44,733 nt of DNA, taken from assembly GCA_904373255.1 (NCBI GenBank), contig CAJFFD010000040.1, forward strand, positions 1 through 44,733, given 5' to 3'. Positions 8,395 through 16,503 of this stretch are shown in pieces. Both the position numbers and the translations under genes were made by a program. The notes under the pieces are model-generated. The model worked only from the letters and a program-made list of their open reading frames with translations, searched no databases and was not told where the DNA came from. The stretch comes from an uncultured Clostridia bacterium (GTDB lineage Bacteria; Bacillota; Clostridia; Christensenellales; Borkfalkiaceae). Every line of letters begins with the position of its first letter. Position 1 is the stretch's first letter.

Positions 8395-8417
8395 AGCGGG
8401 GAAAAAGGAGAACGCCC

Positions 8418-10046
8418 GTGAAAAACCTGATACTGAAAACGGAGGAAGGCGACCTGTTCCGCTTTACGGACAGCGAAGAGCGCACGGAGCTGACCATCGG
8501 CTCCAAGCGCACGGCGGATATCGTCGTAAAATCGCAGTATGTGGAGCCGGTTCAGGTGCGCTTGCTCCTGAAAAACAATATATGGTACGCGGAGGACATG
8601 ACGCCCGAAAACGCCAGGAGCGTGGTGTTGCTCGACGGGCGCCGCTTCAAGCGCCCGATGGTCAAGTTCGACGGCGTACTCTCCATCCGCCGCGCGGGGA
8701 AGAAGGAGAAGGCGGACATCGTGCGCATCTCCGCGGTGAAGCAGTTCAGCCGCAAAAAACCGAAAAACAACTTCGATCTGACCGCAAAGACGGTGACGAC
8801 GGTGGGCAGCGGCGAGGGATGCGACATCCGCGTGGATAACCCGCTCGTATCCGAAAAGCACTTTTTTATCGTGTTTGACGGGCAGAACTGCTACGTTGAG
8901 GACGCGCACAGCGTGAGCGGCACCTATGTGAACAACAAAAAGGTCAAGCGGCAGAAGCTGAACGACTACGACCGCCTGTCCATCCCCTCGGCGGCGTACA
9001 TATTCTACCGCAACGCCCTGCTCTTTTCCACGGCGGAGGGCGGAATCCGCATCGACGCGGTGGACGTGTGCAAGCGGGTGCAGGACAGGAACGCGCACGG
9101 GAAGATCTCCCTCGTGACGAACGTGACATTCCGCATCGAAGCGGGCGCGTTCGTGGCGGTGGTCGGCGGGAGCGGCGCGGGCAAATCCACCCTGCTCGAC
9201 TGCATCAACGGCATGCGCCCCGCGACGGACGGAAAAATCTACTACGACACCAACGACTACTATGAGAATATGAACACCTACAAGGGCGTCGTGGGGTACG
9301 TTCCCCAGCGGGACATCATGCACGACGATCTGACCCTTTGGGACGCGCTGCGCTACACGGCGCTGCTGCGCACGCGCGCAGACCTCTCCAAGGAGGAGCT
9401 TGCGGCGCGCGTGAACGCCGCGATCGCGGACGTGCATTTGCAGGGAAAGGAGCGCCTGCGCATCTCCTCCCTGTCGGGCGGGCAGAAAAAGCGGGTTTCC
9501 ATCGCCATGGAGCTGCTCTCCGACCCGAAGGTCATCTTTTTGGACGAGCCGACGAGCGGGCTTTCGCCCGACCTGGACATGGAGATGATGGAGCTTTTGA
9601 AAGATCTCTCCAAAAAGGGGCGCACCATCGTTGTCATCACGCACGCGATGGAGAACATCGACAAGTGCGACCGCGTGGCGTTTTTGGGGCGGGGCGGCAG
9701 GCTGTGCTATTACGGCCCCGCGCAGGAGGCATTCCGCTGGTTCAACCGCCGCAGCTATTCGCGCATCTTCGCGGCGCTGGCGGACGAGGAGACGAGCGAG
9801 GCGTTCGCAAAGAAATACCGCCGCTCCCCCTATTATAAGGAATTGTACGGTCAGCTCGTCGAGGAATACGGCAAGGGATGCTGCCTGCCGCCCGAAGCGG
9901 AAACGGAAAACGAGGCGGCATGGGAAAAGGCGCCCAGGCGCCTGCCGCGGCGGGTACGCACGGCGCATGCGGCGGCAGGCAGCAGCGCCGCCCGGGAAGA
10001 AGCCGCCGCGACGGATACGCGGGAGAGCGGGGAGGAAGATAAATGA
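8418..10046 (+). CDS. ABCG-like ATPase with two N-terminal FHA domains
   Basis: 542 residues starting at GTG 8418 (AAGGAG site). Residues 1-110 form a weak FHA-like domain. About 117-205 form a clear FHA domain (VGSGEGCDIRV, SEKHFF, SGTYVNNKKV), which reads phosphothreonine. About 215-440 form an ABC ATPase: Walker A GGSGAGKSTL near 250, signature LSGGQKKR near 351, Walker B VIFLDEPTSGL near 372, and an ITHAMENIDKCDRV switch. The last 100 residues are a charged linker. The FHA-ABC layout recalls mycobacterial Rv1747-type exporters, whose FHA domains are bound by a phosphorylated partner. It overlaps its permease by ATGA. No Ser/Thr kinase is in view. The substrate is unknown. Confidence 0.9.
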   Translation: MKNLILKTEEGDLFRFTDSEERTELTIGSKRTADIVVKSQYVEPVQVRLLLKNNIWYAEDMTPENARSVVLLDGRRFKRPMVKFDGVLSIRRAGKKEKADIVRISAVKQFSRKKPKNNFDLTAKTVTTVGSGEGCDIRVDNPLVSEKHFFIVFDGQNCYVEDAHSVSGTYVNNKKVKRQKLNDYDRLSIPSAAYIFYRNALLFSTAEGGIRIDAVDVCKRVQDRNAHGKISLVTNVTFRIEAGAFVAVVGGSGAGKSTLLDCINGMRPATDGKIYYDTNDYYENMNTYKGVVGYVPQRDIMHDDLTLWDALRYTALLRTRADLSKEELAARVNAAIADVHLQGKERLRISSLSGGQKKRVSIAMELLSDPKVIFLDEPTSGLSPDLDMEMMELLKDLSKKGRTIVVITHAMENIDKCDRVAFLGRGGRLCYYGPAQEAFRWFNRRSYSRIFAALADEETSEAFAKKYRRSPYYKELYGQLVEEYGKGCCLPPEAETENEAAWEKAPRRLPRRVRTAHAAAGSSAAREEAAATDTRESGEEDK

Positions 10047-10867
10047 AAAAGTTTAAACGCCGCTCCGCGCGCATGAACCGGATGCACTTCCGCGTGCTGG
10101 TGCGCCGCTATTTCAAACAGATCTTTACCAGCCTCGGCACCTTTCTTCCCCTCCTGCTGCAGGCGCCCGTGATGCTCGCGATCGTCTATATCGTCTGCGT
10201 AAAGGACGCGTTCATCCACAAAACGGCGGAATACCTGACGAGCGCGAACGTGGTGCTGTTCGTTTTGGTGGTGATGTGCGCGCTGATGGGGATCCTCAAC
10301 AGCTACCGCGAGATCTGCAAGGAGCGCGACGTGCTCTCCCGCGAAGTATTCGGAGGGTTGGATATTCCGGCGTACGTCCTCTCGAAATTTACCGTCCTTT
10401 CGGTCATCGGCATCGTGCAATGCGCGATTCTGTTTTTCGGGACGCTGCCCGCCATCGACTTTGCATTCCCCAACCCCGCCACGGGCTACCTGTGCGCGTA
10501 CGGCGCGATGGCGCTGACGAATATCTCCACCATGGCGATCGGGCTGTTCATTTCGGCTCTTTTGAAAAAATCGGAGAGCGCGATCCTGCCCGTGCTGTTC
10601 ATCATCATCGAACAGGTGGTGTTCTGCGACTGCCTGTTCACCCTCGAGGGCGGGGCGGGGTGGCTGCGCTACATCACCCCCAGCGCCTGGGGCATCGCCG
10701 TGTTCGGCAACGCGGCGGGGCTGAACGACTGGGCGCCGCCCCTCTTCCACAAAGACCTGTTCGCGCTGAACCCGCTCATCGGTTTGGGCGTGATGGCGGC
10801 GATCACCCTGCTGTTCGTCTTTTTGACGACGCTCCGGCTCAAACGGGCATACCGGCAGAAGGATTGA
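10043..10867 (+). CDS. ABC-2 type permease partner of the FHA ATPase
   Basis: 274 residues with a basic N-terminus followed by six predicted membrane helices, matching the transmembrane half of ABCG-type half transporters. The start overlaps the ATPase stop (ATGA), indicating translational coupling and a fixed stoichiometry. Conserved-looking features are the first-helix FLPLLLQAPVMLAIVY, the coupling region KERDVLSREVFGGLDIPAYVLSKF between helices 2 and 3, and the long extracellular segment before the last helix (about 200-240). In ABCG exporters ATPase and permease are usually fused; here they are split. It ends before a strong terminator at 10944-10982. Confidence 0.87.
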   Translation: MKKFKRRSARMNRMHFRVLVRRYFKQIFTSLGTFLPLLLQAPVMLAIVYIVCVKDAFIHKTAEYLTSANVVLFVLVVMCALMGILNSYREICKERDVLSREVFGGLDIPAYVLSKFTVLSVIGIVQCAILFFGTLPAIDFAFPNPATGYLCAYGAMALTNISTMAIGLFISALLKKSESAILPVLFIIIEQVVFCDCLFTLEGGAGWLRYITPSAWGIAVFGNAAGLNDWAPPLFHKDLFALNPLIGLGVMAAITLLFVFLTTLRLKRAYRQKD

Positions 10868-10943
10868 CCGCCCGCTTCGCTCACCGCTCTTTCGCTTTTG
10901 TGCGGAACGGCGCATTCATTTTTGAACGACAACCTGTGCGAAA

Positions 10944-10982
10944 AGCCGCGCCCGTTTGCTGCGGGCGCGGCTCTGTTTTTTA
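10944..10982 (+). terminator. Terminator after the ABC operon
   Basis: An 11-bp stem AGCCGCGCCCG / CGGGCGCGGCT (10944-10954, 10962-10972) followed by CTGTTTTTTATT. Confidence 0.87.
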
Positions 10983-11020
10983 TTGAACGTATTCTGTTTT
11001 TCGAGATATTTTGCGCCTTT

Positions 11021-11857
11021 CTATTTTTCGGCGCTCTCCGCCGCATCCCCTTCGAGCGGGGCATAGCGCTCCGCCGCCTCTTCCTCTTCGGCGATCTCCT
11101 CGGCGAGGTCGAACTCGTTCGGCTTTTCCTCCCTGCCGTACAGCAGGGTATGCACCGGCTTTTTCAGAAAGCGCATGATCGGCTTCATCACCACGCCGAC
11201 GAACACCGCGATGACGACGGTGCCGATGCCCACGCCGCGCAGCATGCCGCTCGTGCCGTCCAAAGACCAGAATACCTCGCTGTCCCAAAAGAAGGCGATG
11301 GACAACAGCGACGCGATTAAAATGACGGACACGTCGAAGATGATCTTGCAGGTAGAGAGGTGCAGCTTGGTGCGCTTGGAAAGCGCGAGCGTGACGCCCT
11401 CCCCCGGCATGCTCATGATGTTCGCTTCCAGATATAAAAATATACCGAAGGCAATGACGACCGTACTGACGATTATCAGGATCGCCTTCAGCCAGATTTG
11501 CTGATTTTCGGGCAAAAATAAGCCGTAGAGCGCGTCGGTGCCGTCCACCAGAAAGCCGAACAGCGTGGAGCTTGCCAGCTGCAGAACGCTGTACCATTTG
11601 AACTGCTTCCACAAAATGAGCGCCTGGATAATGAGGAAGCAGGTGAACACGATGATGATCCATGTGCCCATCGAAAGCTGCGTAAACTTTAAGCTCAACA
11701 CGTTCGGAATGGAGTTGACGGGCGAAATGCCCCAATTCGTCGAGCGCGAGAGCGATACGCCGCTCGCGATGAAAAACATGCCGACGACGTACGCAACGAG
11801 GCGGCGCCCCCATTCAAACACTTTCGCCTTCGTCGGCTTTGCGATTTGTACTTTCAC
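11021..11857 (-). CDS. YczE/YitT-like integral membrane protein (DUF6198 type)
   Basis: 278 residues from GTG 11857. This start is chosen because AGGAGAGGGG lies 5-8 nt before it; the ATG 18 nt upstream would include that site in the coding sequence. Six hydrophobic segments are visible. Typical family motifs are SGVSLSRSTNWGISPVNSIP (residues about 35-55) and ANIMSMPGEG (about 145-154). The C-terminal 45 residues are an acidic cytoplasmic tail (DLAEEIAEEEEAAE). Function in this family is unknown. It has a consensus promoter of its own. Confidence 0.82.
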   Translation of the reverse strand: MKVQIAKPTKAKVFEWGRRLVAYVVGMFFIASGVSLSRSTNWGISPVNSIPNVLSLKFTQLSMGTWIIIVFTCFLIIQALILWKQFKWYSVLQLASSTLFGFLVDGTDALYGLFLPENQQIWLKAILIIVSTVVIAFGIFLYLEANIMSMPGEGVTLALSKRTKLHLSTCKIIFDVSVILIASLLSIAFFWDSEVFWSLDGTSGMLRGVGIGTVVIAVFVGVVMKPIMRFLKKPVHTLLYGREEKPNEFDLAEEIAEEEEAAERYAPLEGDAAESAEK

Positions 11858-11909
11858 GTTTCCCCTCTCCTGCATAAATATGAATAATTATGCAAAATAG
11901 TTTATAAAT

Positions 11910-11938
11910 ATTATACAGGAGCGGGGCATATTTGTCAA
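11910..11938 (-). promoter_or_regulatory. Consensus promoter of the YczE-like gene
   Basis: Minus strand: TTGACA (11933-11938), 17-bp spacer, TATAAT (11910-11915), a perfect match to the vegetative consensus. Confidence 0.92.
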
Positions 11939-11956
11939 CCGCAATTGCGAAAATAG

Positions 11957-11985
11957 TTGCCAAACGCAGAAAAAAGCGGTATACT
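11957..11985 (+). promoter_or_regulatory. Promoter of the DUF4250 gene
   Basis: TTGCCA (11957-11962), 17 bp, TATACT (11980-11985). It is divergent from the YczE promoter, and the leader is only about 10 nt. Confidence 0.8.
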
Positions 11986-12002
11986 GGCAACGAGGTGAAA
12001 TT

Positions 12003-12179
12003 ATGCAGCTGCCGAAAGACCCTGTGATTTTATTGAGCTTTATCAATATGAAACTGCGCGATTATTACCCTTCCCTCGCCGCCCTGTGCGACGATTTGGG
12101 CGCGGACGAAGAGGAAATTCGCAAAGCGCTCGCTCAAATCGGGTACGAATACGCGGCGGATAAGAACGCGTTCGTTTGA
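12003..12179 (+). CDS. DUF4250 domain protein (58 aa)
   Basis: A short gene with a GAGGTG site before ATG 12003. The translated sequence opens MQLPKDPVILLSFINMKLRD and continues with YYPSLAALCDDLGADEEEI and a YEYAADKNAFV end, matching the small Clostridia/Lachnospiraceae DUF4250 family in length and pattern. It reads as a tiny helix-turn-helix-like fold of unknown role. It is 23 nt from the next gene on the same strand, so probably in one unit with it. Confidence 0.85.
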   Translation: MQLPKDPVILLSFINMKLRDYYPSLAALCDDLGADEEEIRKALAQIGYEYAADKNAFV

Positions 12180-12202
12180 GAAAATAGACAGGAGATTCTG
12201 CC

Positions 12203-12632
12203 ATGTTTGCCCGCGTTTACGACAGGGAACGAAACCGCTATTATAAATCGATCGTCTATGCGATATTGGACATAGGGTATCATTCAAAAGCCATCCGTAT
12301 ACGATTCTGCCGCCGATTGCTTTGCCCTCGTGGATTATTTCGATAAAAAGGCGAACGATCTGCTCCCGCAATATGAGATTATAAACGACACGGATAAAGA
12401 CAGCCGGGTCTACAAGGAGAAAGCATTCCTCCTGAAGCTGAAAAAATATTGCCGTGAACAGGGATACGACGCCGCCGCCCTTCAATGTTTTTACGGCTAT
12501 AAGGACGAGTGCATTTTATGGGCGGACGACAACCTATACGAAAAGGATTTTGCCGAGGACGAAAACGGGCACCTGAACTATCGCGGTTCGTATATCAAGG
12601 CGCTGAATTTAAAGTGGCGCAAGGTCGATTGA
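12203..12632 (+). pseudogene. Conserved small soluble protein with a one-base frameshift, function unknown
   Basis: An AGGAGA site precedes ATG 12203. The first 31 codons (MFARVYDRERNRYYKSIVYA and on to YHSKAI) run into a second frame from about 12296 that continues VYDSAADCFALVDYF, LLPQYEIINDTDKDSRVYKE and ends LNLKWRKVD at 12632. One extra base near 12295 separates the frames. Joined, the protein would be about 142 residues, soluble and rich in Tyr, Asp and Lys. I cannot name the family. The frame break is either an indel error or a real lesion. Confidence 0.65.
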
Positions 12633-12645
12633 AATTTGTTTCGGC

Positions 12646-12677
12646 AAAAGGCTCTGCAAGTTGCAGAGCCTTTTTTG
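12646..12677 (+). terminator. Rho-independent terminator
   Basis: Stem AAGGCTCTGCAA with TTGCAGAGCCTT and a T6 tail. It may also serve the convergent protease gene. Confidence 0.85.
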
Positions 12678-12685
12678 ACGGTTAT

Positions 12686-13641
12686 CTATTGTTTTTTCTT
12701 TTCGATAGGGGTGCCGGCGCACGGGTCTTCCCCTTCGGGAACTCTCGGCTCGCCTTCCATCGTTTCCGCTTCGGTGTTCGTTTGCCCGCTGCCCGTATTT
12801 CCATCCGCGCCCGTTTGCGCGTTTACGCCCGCACTACCGCTTGTTTTCGGCGGATATACTGCAAACGCTTCGGCATAATCGGGTTTGCCGTTTTTGAGCG
12901 CAAAGAAGAAAAACACCCCCGCCGCGACGGCGACAACTGCCGTCAGATGTCCCAGAACGCCCCTTCCCCCAGTTCAAACACGACATTGCCGCAGAAGTTA
13001 TAGACGGCGTGGATGAAGGCGCACACGAACACGCCCCCGCCGCAGAACATGACGACGGAGAGCATGCAGCCGATGAGGAAGGAATACCCCACCTGCAAAA
13101 ACACGCCGCCCGAAAACCCGCCGAGCAGGTTGACAAGATGCAACAGCCCGAATGCCGCACTGGATGCGAGCACGGCGATAAACCGACCCTTTTTGCCAGT
13201 ACCCGTCTTTCCGAGCACGAAGGGGAAAATGACGCCGCGGAACGCCAATTCCTCAAACAGCCCCACACCGATGCACTGCAGCGCAAAGGCGGCAATTTCG
13301 CCCGCACTGCCGGTAACGGCTGCCGTGCCCTGCGCAAGCGCCACGACGGGCAAATTGTTGACGGCGACGACGAGCGCGGGCAGGGCGACAAGGAGCGCCC
13401 TCCACCCCCCGCGCACGGCGAGCGTCTTGCGGATGCCCATGTGGAAGGCGAGCAGCAGCATGACGCCGGAAAAGAGGATGCGCAGGATGCCCAGCCCCAG
13501 AAAACCTGCGGTCTGTTCGTCCTGCGTGAACAGATTGCCCAGCCATTGGTACGGGAACATGACCAGCCCCGCCGCGAGCAGGTAGAGTATGAGCGCGCTT
13601 TCGATGGGCGTTTTGCGCATATAGAGCATTTTCGGCTGCAT
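12686..13641 (-). pseudogene. CPBP-family intramembrane metalloprotease, frameshifted near the C-terminus
   Basis: Start ATG 13641 is preceded by AAGGAGG. The protein has about seven membrane helices and the CPBP motifs EELAFRG (EExxxR, near residue 130), FGLLHLVN and FIHAVYN. These belong to the glutamic-type membrane proteases (CaaX protease/bacteriocin-processing). In the given frame it stops at 12943, but the minus strand continues in another frame with VLGHLTAVVAVAAGVFFFFA, an expected final membrane helix, and an acidic Pro/Gly/Thr-rich tail ending at 12686. Adding one G in the run at about 12960 restores a single reading frame. The function is probably intact if this is a sequence error. 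Confidence 0.8.
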
Positions 13642-13786
13642 TTTTCCTCCTTCTCCTGCCCCACCGCGCGCGGCGGGGCAGCGCACAGCGATCCGCAGAA
13701 AAGTCCTTCCGGCAAATTTGCGGCTGGTGCTTTTTTAACACACCCGCCCGACGTACGCGGGCGCGATGACAAAACGCAACTTGTTC

Positions 13787-13815
13787 AAAAAAAGCGCGCC
13801 CGTGCGCGCTTTTTT
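13787..13815. terminator. Bidirectional terminator downstream of degV
   Basis: AGCGCGC / GCGCGCT stem flanked by A7 on the left and T6 on the right, so it can terminate in both directions. It ends the fab-acc-degV operon. Confidence 0.82.
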
Positions 13816-13832
13816 CGCCCCGATCGGGGAAA

Positions 13833-14648
13833 TCAATTATTCGTGACATACGCCGCGCCGAACGCGCCCACGCCCGTATGGATGCTCAACACAGGCCCGA
13901 GCACGCGCTGGTGGATGTACACCTGCGGGAAGCGGCTTTTCAGCATAGCGGTAAAGTCGTTCACGTCCGTCTCCGCCCCGCAGCGCCCGACGATGAGGCG
14001 GCGGACGTTATCGGGCACGAGACTGCACAGCATTTCCAGCTTTTCGCGGCTGCCGCGCGCGTTCGCTTTGAAGAGGATTTTGCCCTTCAGCTCGAATACG
14101 GGGCGCAGATTCAACGTCGCTTTCGCCTTGGCGTTGTTCAGCCTCCCGCCGTACAGGAGCCTGTCCAGCGATTCGACGGAGAACACGATGCCGATCTTCT
14201 TTTTCAGCTCCTCCAGATGCGCGGCGATCTCCTCGAAGGACAGCCCGCACTTGACCATGTTGACCGCCTCGTCCGCCAGAAGGTGAAGCCCGGGGCCGAT
14301 GGTCGCCGAGTCGATGACGCGGATGTTGCCGCCCACCTGATCCGCCGCGAAGCATGCCGACGAATAGGTGCCCGACAGTGCGGAGGAGAGGACGATGCAG
14401 ATGACGTCGCAACCCTTATCGGTGAGCGACTGGAAGGTGCGGATAAAGTTGTTGAGCGCAGGCTGTGCCGTTTTGCAGGGGCTGAGCCGCGCCATGAGCG
14501 GCAGAAAGTCGCCGTTTTTATCCGACGCGTTTTCCTCGTAAAAGTAGCCGCCCAGCTGGTAATTGAGCGGAACGACGCTCAATATGCCGCGGCTGGTGAT
14601 CTCCGCGGTCGAATAGCCGACGGACGAATCGGTGACGATAGCGACCAT
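13833..14648 (-). CDS. DegV family fatty-acid-binding protein (FakB-like)
   Basis: 271 residues, full length. DegV/FakB proteins bind a fatty acid and present it to the kinase FakA for acyl-phosphate formation. Seen: N-terminal IVTDSSVGY, the loop VLSSALSGTYSSA (about 85-97) that holds the carboxylate, and the C-terminal LGPVLSIHTGVGAFG (about 250-264). The ribosome site is GGGAGGG. It lies 41 nt after accA with no terminator between, so it is the last gene of the fatty acid operon. That placement argues for a role in recycling or importing fatty acids. FakA is not in the window. Confidence 0.9.
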   Translation of the reverse strand: MVAIVTDSSVGYSTAEITSRGILSVVPLNYQLGGYFYEENASDKNGDFLPLMARLSPCKTAQPALNNFIRTFQSLTDKGCDVICIVLSSALSGTYSSACFAADQVGGNIRVIDSATIGPGLHLLADEAVNMVKCGLSFEEIAAHLEELKKKIGIVFSVESLDRLLYGGRLNNAKAKATLNLRPVFELKGKILFKANARGSREKLEMLCSLVPDNVRRLIVGRCGAETDVNDFTAMLKSRFPQVYIHQRVLGPVLSIHTGVGAFGAAYVTNN

Positions 14649-14689
14649 ATTTCCCTCCCTTTGTAGCCCTGTTTAATTCTCTTTGCCCC

Positions 14690-15454
14690 TCAAAACTTCC
14701 GGAAGCGCTCGTACCGCGCCTCGATGAGCGTTTCGGCGGGAACTTTGCACTTTTCGGCGAAGAATGCGGAAATATCCTCTTTGAGCTTGGAGAAAAACTC
14801 CTCGTTAAACTCGTTTTCGGGCAAAACGCGCTCCACCGCGCCGAGTTTTTGCAGGTTGTCGGCGGTGAGCTTCAAGCACTCCGCCGCCTCGGCGACCTTG
14901 GCGCTGTCCTTCCACAGGATGGACGCGCAGCCCTCGGGCGAAATGACCGAATAGGTCGCGTTTTCGTCGATCCACACCTCGTCCGCCGCGCACAGCCCGA
15001 GCGCGCCGCCGCTGCCGCCCTCGCCGATGATGACGGAAAGGGTGGGCGTTTTCAGGCGGATCATCTCCAGAATGGAAGAGGCGATCGCCTCGCTCTGACC
15101 CCGCTCTTCGGCGCCGATGCCGCAATATGCGCCCGACGTATCCACAAAACAGAGCACGGGGCGGTGAAATTTTTCCGCCTGCTTCATCAGTCGCACCGCC
15201 TTGCGGTAACCCTCGGGGTGCGCGCAGCCGAAGTTGTGCTCGATGCGCCCGTTGGTATCCGCGCCCTTTTCAATGCCGATGACGGTGACGGGTCTGCCGC
15301 CGATCGTGCCGATGCCGCCGATGACGGCGCGGTCGTCCGCATAGCGGCGGTCGCCGTGCAGCTCGATAAAATTCTCCACGATTTCGGAGATATAGCGCAC
15401 CGCGGTGGGTCTGCCCTTCTCGCGGCTCTTTAAAACGATTTCGTATGCGTTCAT
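14690..15454 (-). CDS. accA: Acetyl-CoA carboxylase carboxyltransferase subunit alpha
   Basis: 254 residues. With AccD it moves the carboxyl group from biotin to acetyl-CoA, giving malonyl-CoA. ATG 15454 is chosen because GGGGAGG lies 9 nt upstream and the accD stop is one base away (TGACATG). Crotonase-fold marks include the oxyanion-hole glycine stretch GEGGSGGALG and PEGCASILWKD. It lacks about 60 N-terminal residues found in E. coli AccA, as is common in short clostridial forms. Confidence 0.95.
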   Translation of the reverse strand: MNAYEIVLKSREKGRPTAVRYISEIVENFIELHGDRRYADDRAVIGGIGTIGGRPVTVIGIEKGADTNGRIEHNFGCAHPEGYRKAVRLMKQAEKFHRPVLCFVDTSGAYCGIGAEERGQSEAIASSILEMIRLKTPTLSVIIGEGGSGGALGLCAADEVWIDENATYSVISPEGCASILWKDSAKVAEAAECLKLTADNLQKLGAVERVLPENEFNEEFFSKLKEDISAFFAEKCKVPAETLIEARYERFRKF

Positions 15455-15455
15455 G

Positions 15456-16334
15456 TCAGTTCGCCTCCCCGCAGTGCAGCTGCAGCAGCTGCGCAAGTTT
15501 TTCCTTCATCTCCTTGCGCTCGACGATGAGGTCGGCAAACCCCTTCTGCTGCTGGAATTCCGCGCGCTGGAAGCCCTCGGGGAGCTTCTGCCGGATGGTC
15601 TGCTCGATGACGCGCGGCCCCGCAAAGCCGATGAGCGCGCCCTTTTCCGCCATGATGATGTCCGCCTCGAACGCGAAGGATGCGGAAACGCCGCCCGTGG
15701 TCGGGTCGGTGAGAACGGAGATGTACAACAGCCCCGCCTCGCTGTGTTTTGCGACCGCGGCGCTGGTCTTTGCCATCTGCATGAGGGAGATGATGCCCTC
15801 GTGCATGCGCGCGCCGCCGCTGAGGGCAAACCCTACGACGGGCAAGCCGTGCTCTGTGGCATACTCGAACGTTTTCGTGATCTTTTCGCCGACGGCGTGA
15901 CCCATGCTGCCCATGATGAAGCGATAGTCCATGGAGAACACCGCGCAACGAACGCCGCCGATCTCGGCGGTGCCGCACACAACGCCCTCGTTTTCGCCCG
16001 TCTTTTCGCGAAGCGCGGCGAGCTTTTCGTCGTACCCGGGGAAGTCGAGTACGTTTTTGCCGACTTCATCCGCGAACAGCTCCTCGAAATTTTCCGCGCA
16101 CATAGCGATGCGCGCGCGGGGCGGCATCTTCTTATAGTGACCGCACTTGGGGCAGACGCCGAAGTTCTCCTCCATTTCGTCGGAGAGGACGATCTGCCCG
16201 CATTTTTCGCACTTGACGGCGAGTTTTTCGGGGATCGCGCCCTCCTGTGCGGGCTTTGCGGCGGGGTCTTCCGATCCCTCCAAAGCGTTTTTCGGTTTTC
16301 TGAAAAAAAACTTTTTAAAGTCTTCGAACTTCAA
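15456..16334 (-). CDS. accD: Acetyl-CoA carboxylase carboxyltransferase subunit beta
   Basis: 292 residues. The N-terminal zinc ribbon has Cys42, Cys45, Cys61 and Cys64, followed by the crotonase-like carboxyltransferase domain (SMDYRFIMGSMG, SGGARMHEGIISLMQMAKT, DPTTGGVSASFA). An AAGGAG site precedes ATG 16334. It is tightly coupled to accA and separated from accC by 169 bp. Confidence 0.96.
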   Translation of the reverse strand: MKFEDFKKFFFRKPKNALEGSEDPAAKPAQEGAIPEKLAVKCEKCGQIVLSDEMEENFGVCPKCGHYKKMPPRARIAMCAENFEELFADEVGKNVLDFPGYDEKLAALREKTGENEGVVCGTAEIGGVRCAVFSMDYRFIMGSMGHAVGEKITKTFEYATEHGLPVVGFALSGGARMHEGIISLMQMAKTSAAVAKHSEAGLLYISVLTDPTTGGVSASFAFEADIIMAEKGALIGFAGPRVIEQTIRQKLPEGFQRAEFQQQKGFADLIVERKEMKEKLAQLLQLHCGEAN

Positions 16335-16503
16335 TTTAATATCTCCTTCGAATATCCCGCTCGGGGCATGGGATGTATGCTCTTCTTTTTTCTTCCTTTT
16401 TCGGCGGCACGGCCGCGCTTGACGCCGCGCGCCGACTTTTTATCGCGTACGATTGTCTTGTTCACGTTTATCCCGCGCGCACCTTTGCGCGCGCTCCCTT
16501 ACC
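16335..16503. other. accC-accD spacer, no clear gene
   Basis: The spacer holds a GC-rich inverted repeat (GCGCGC arms near 16475-16495) just after accC on the transcribed strand. A basic open frame of about 50 codons from a GTG near 16463 overlaps accD; it lacks a good ribosome site and is not called. Confidence 0.4.

Noticed and set aside
16335-16503. Small basic gene between accC and accD
   Set aside because: An open frame from a GTG has no good ribosome site, overlaps accD and is Arg/Lys/Ala-rich, as random GC-rich sequence would be.
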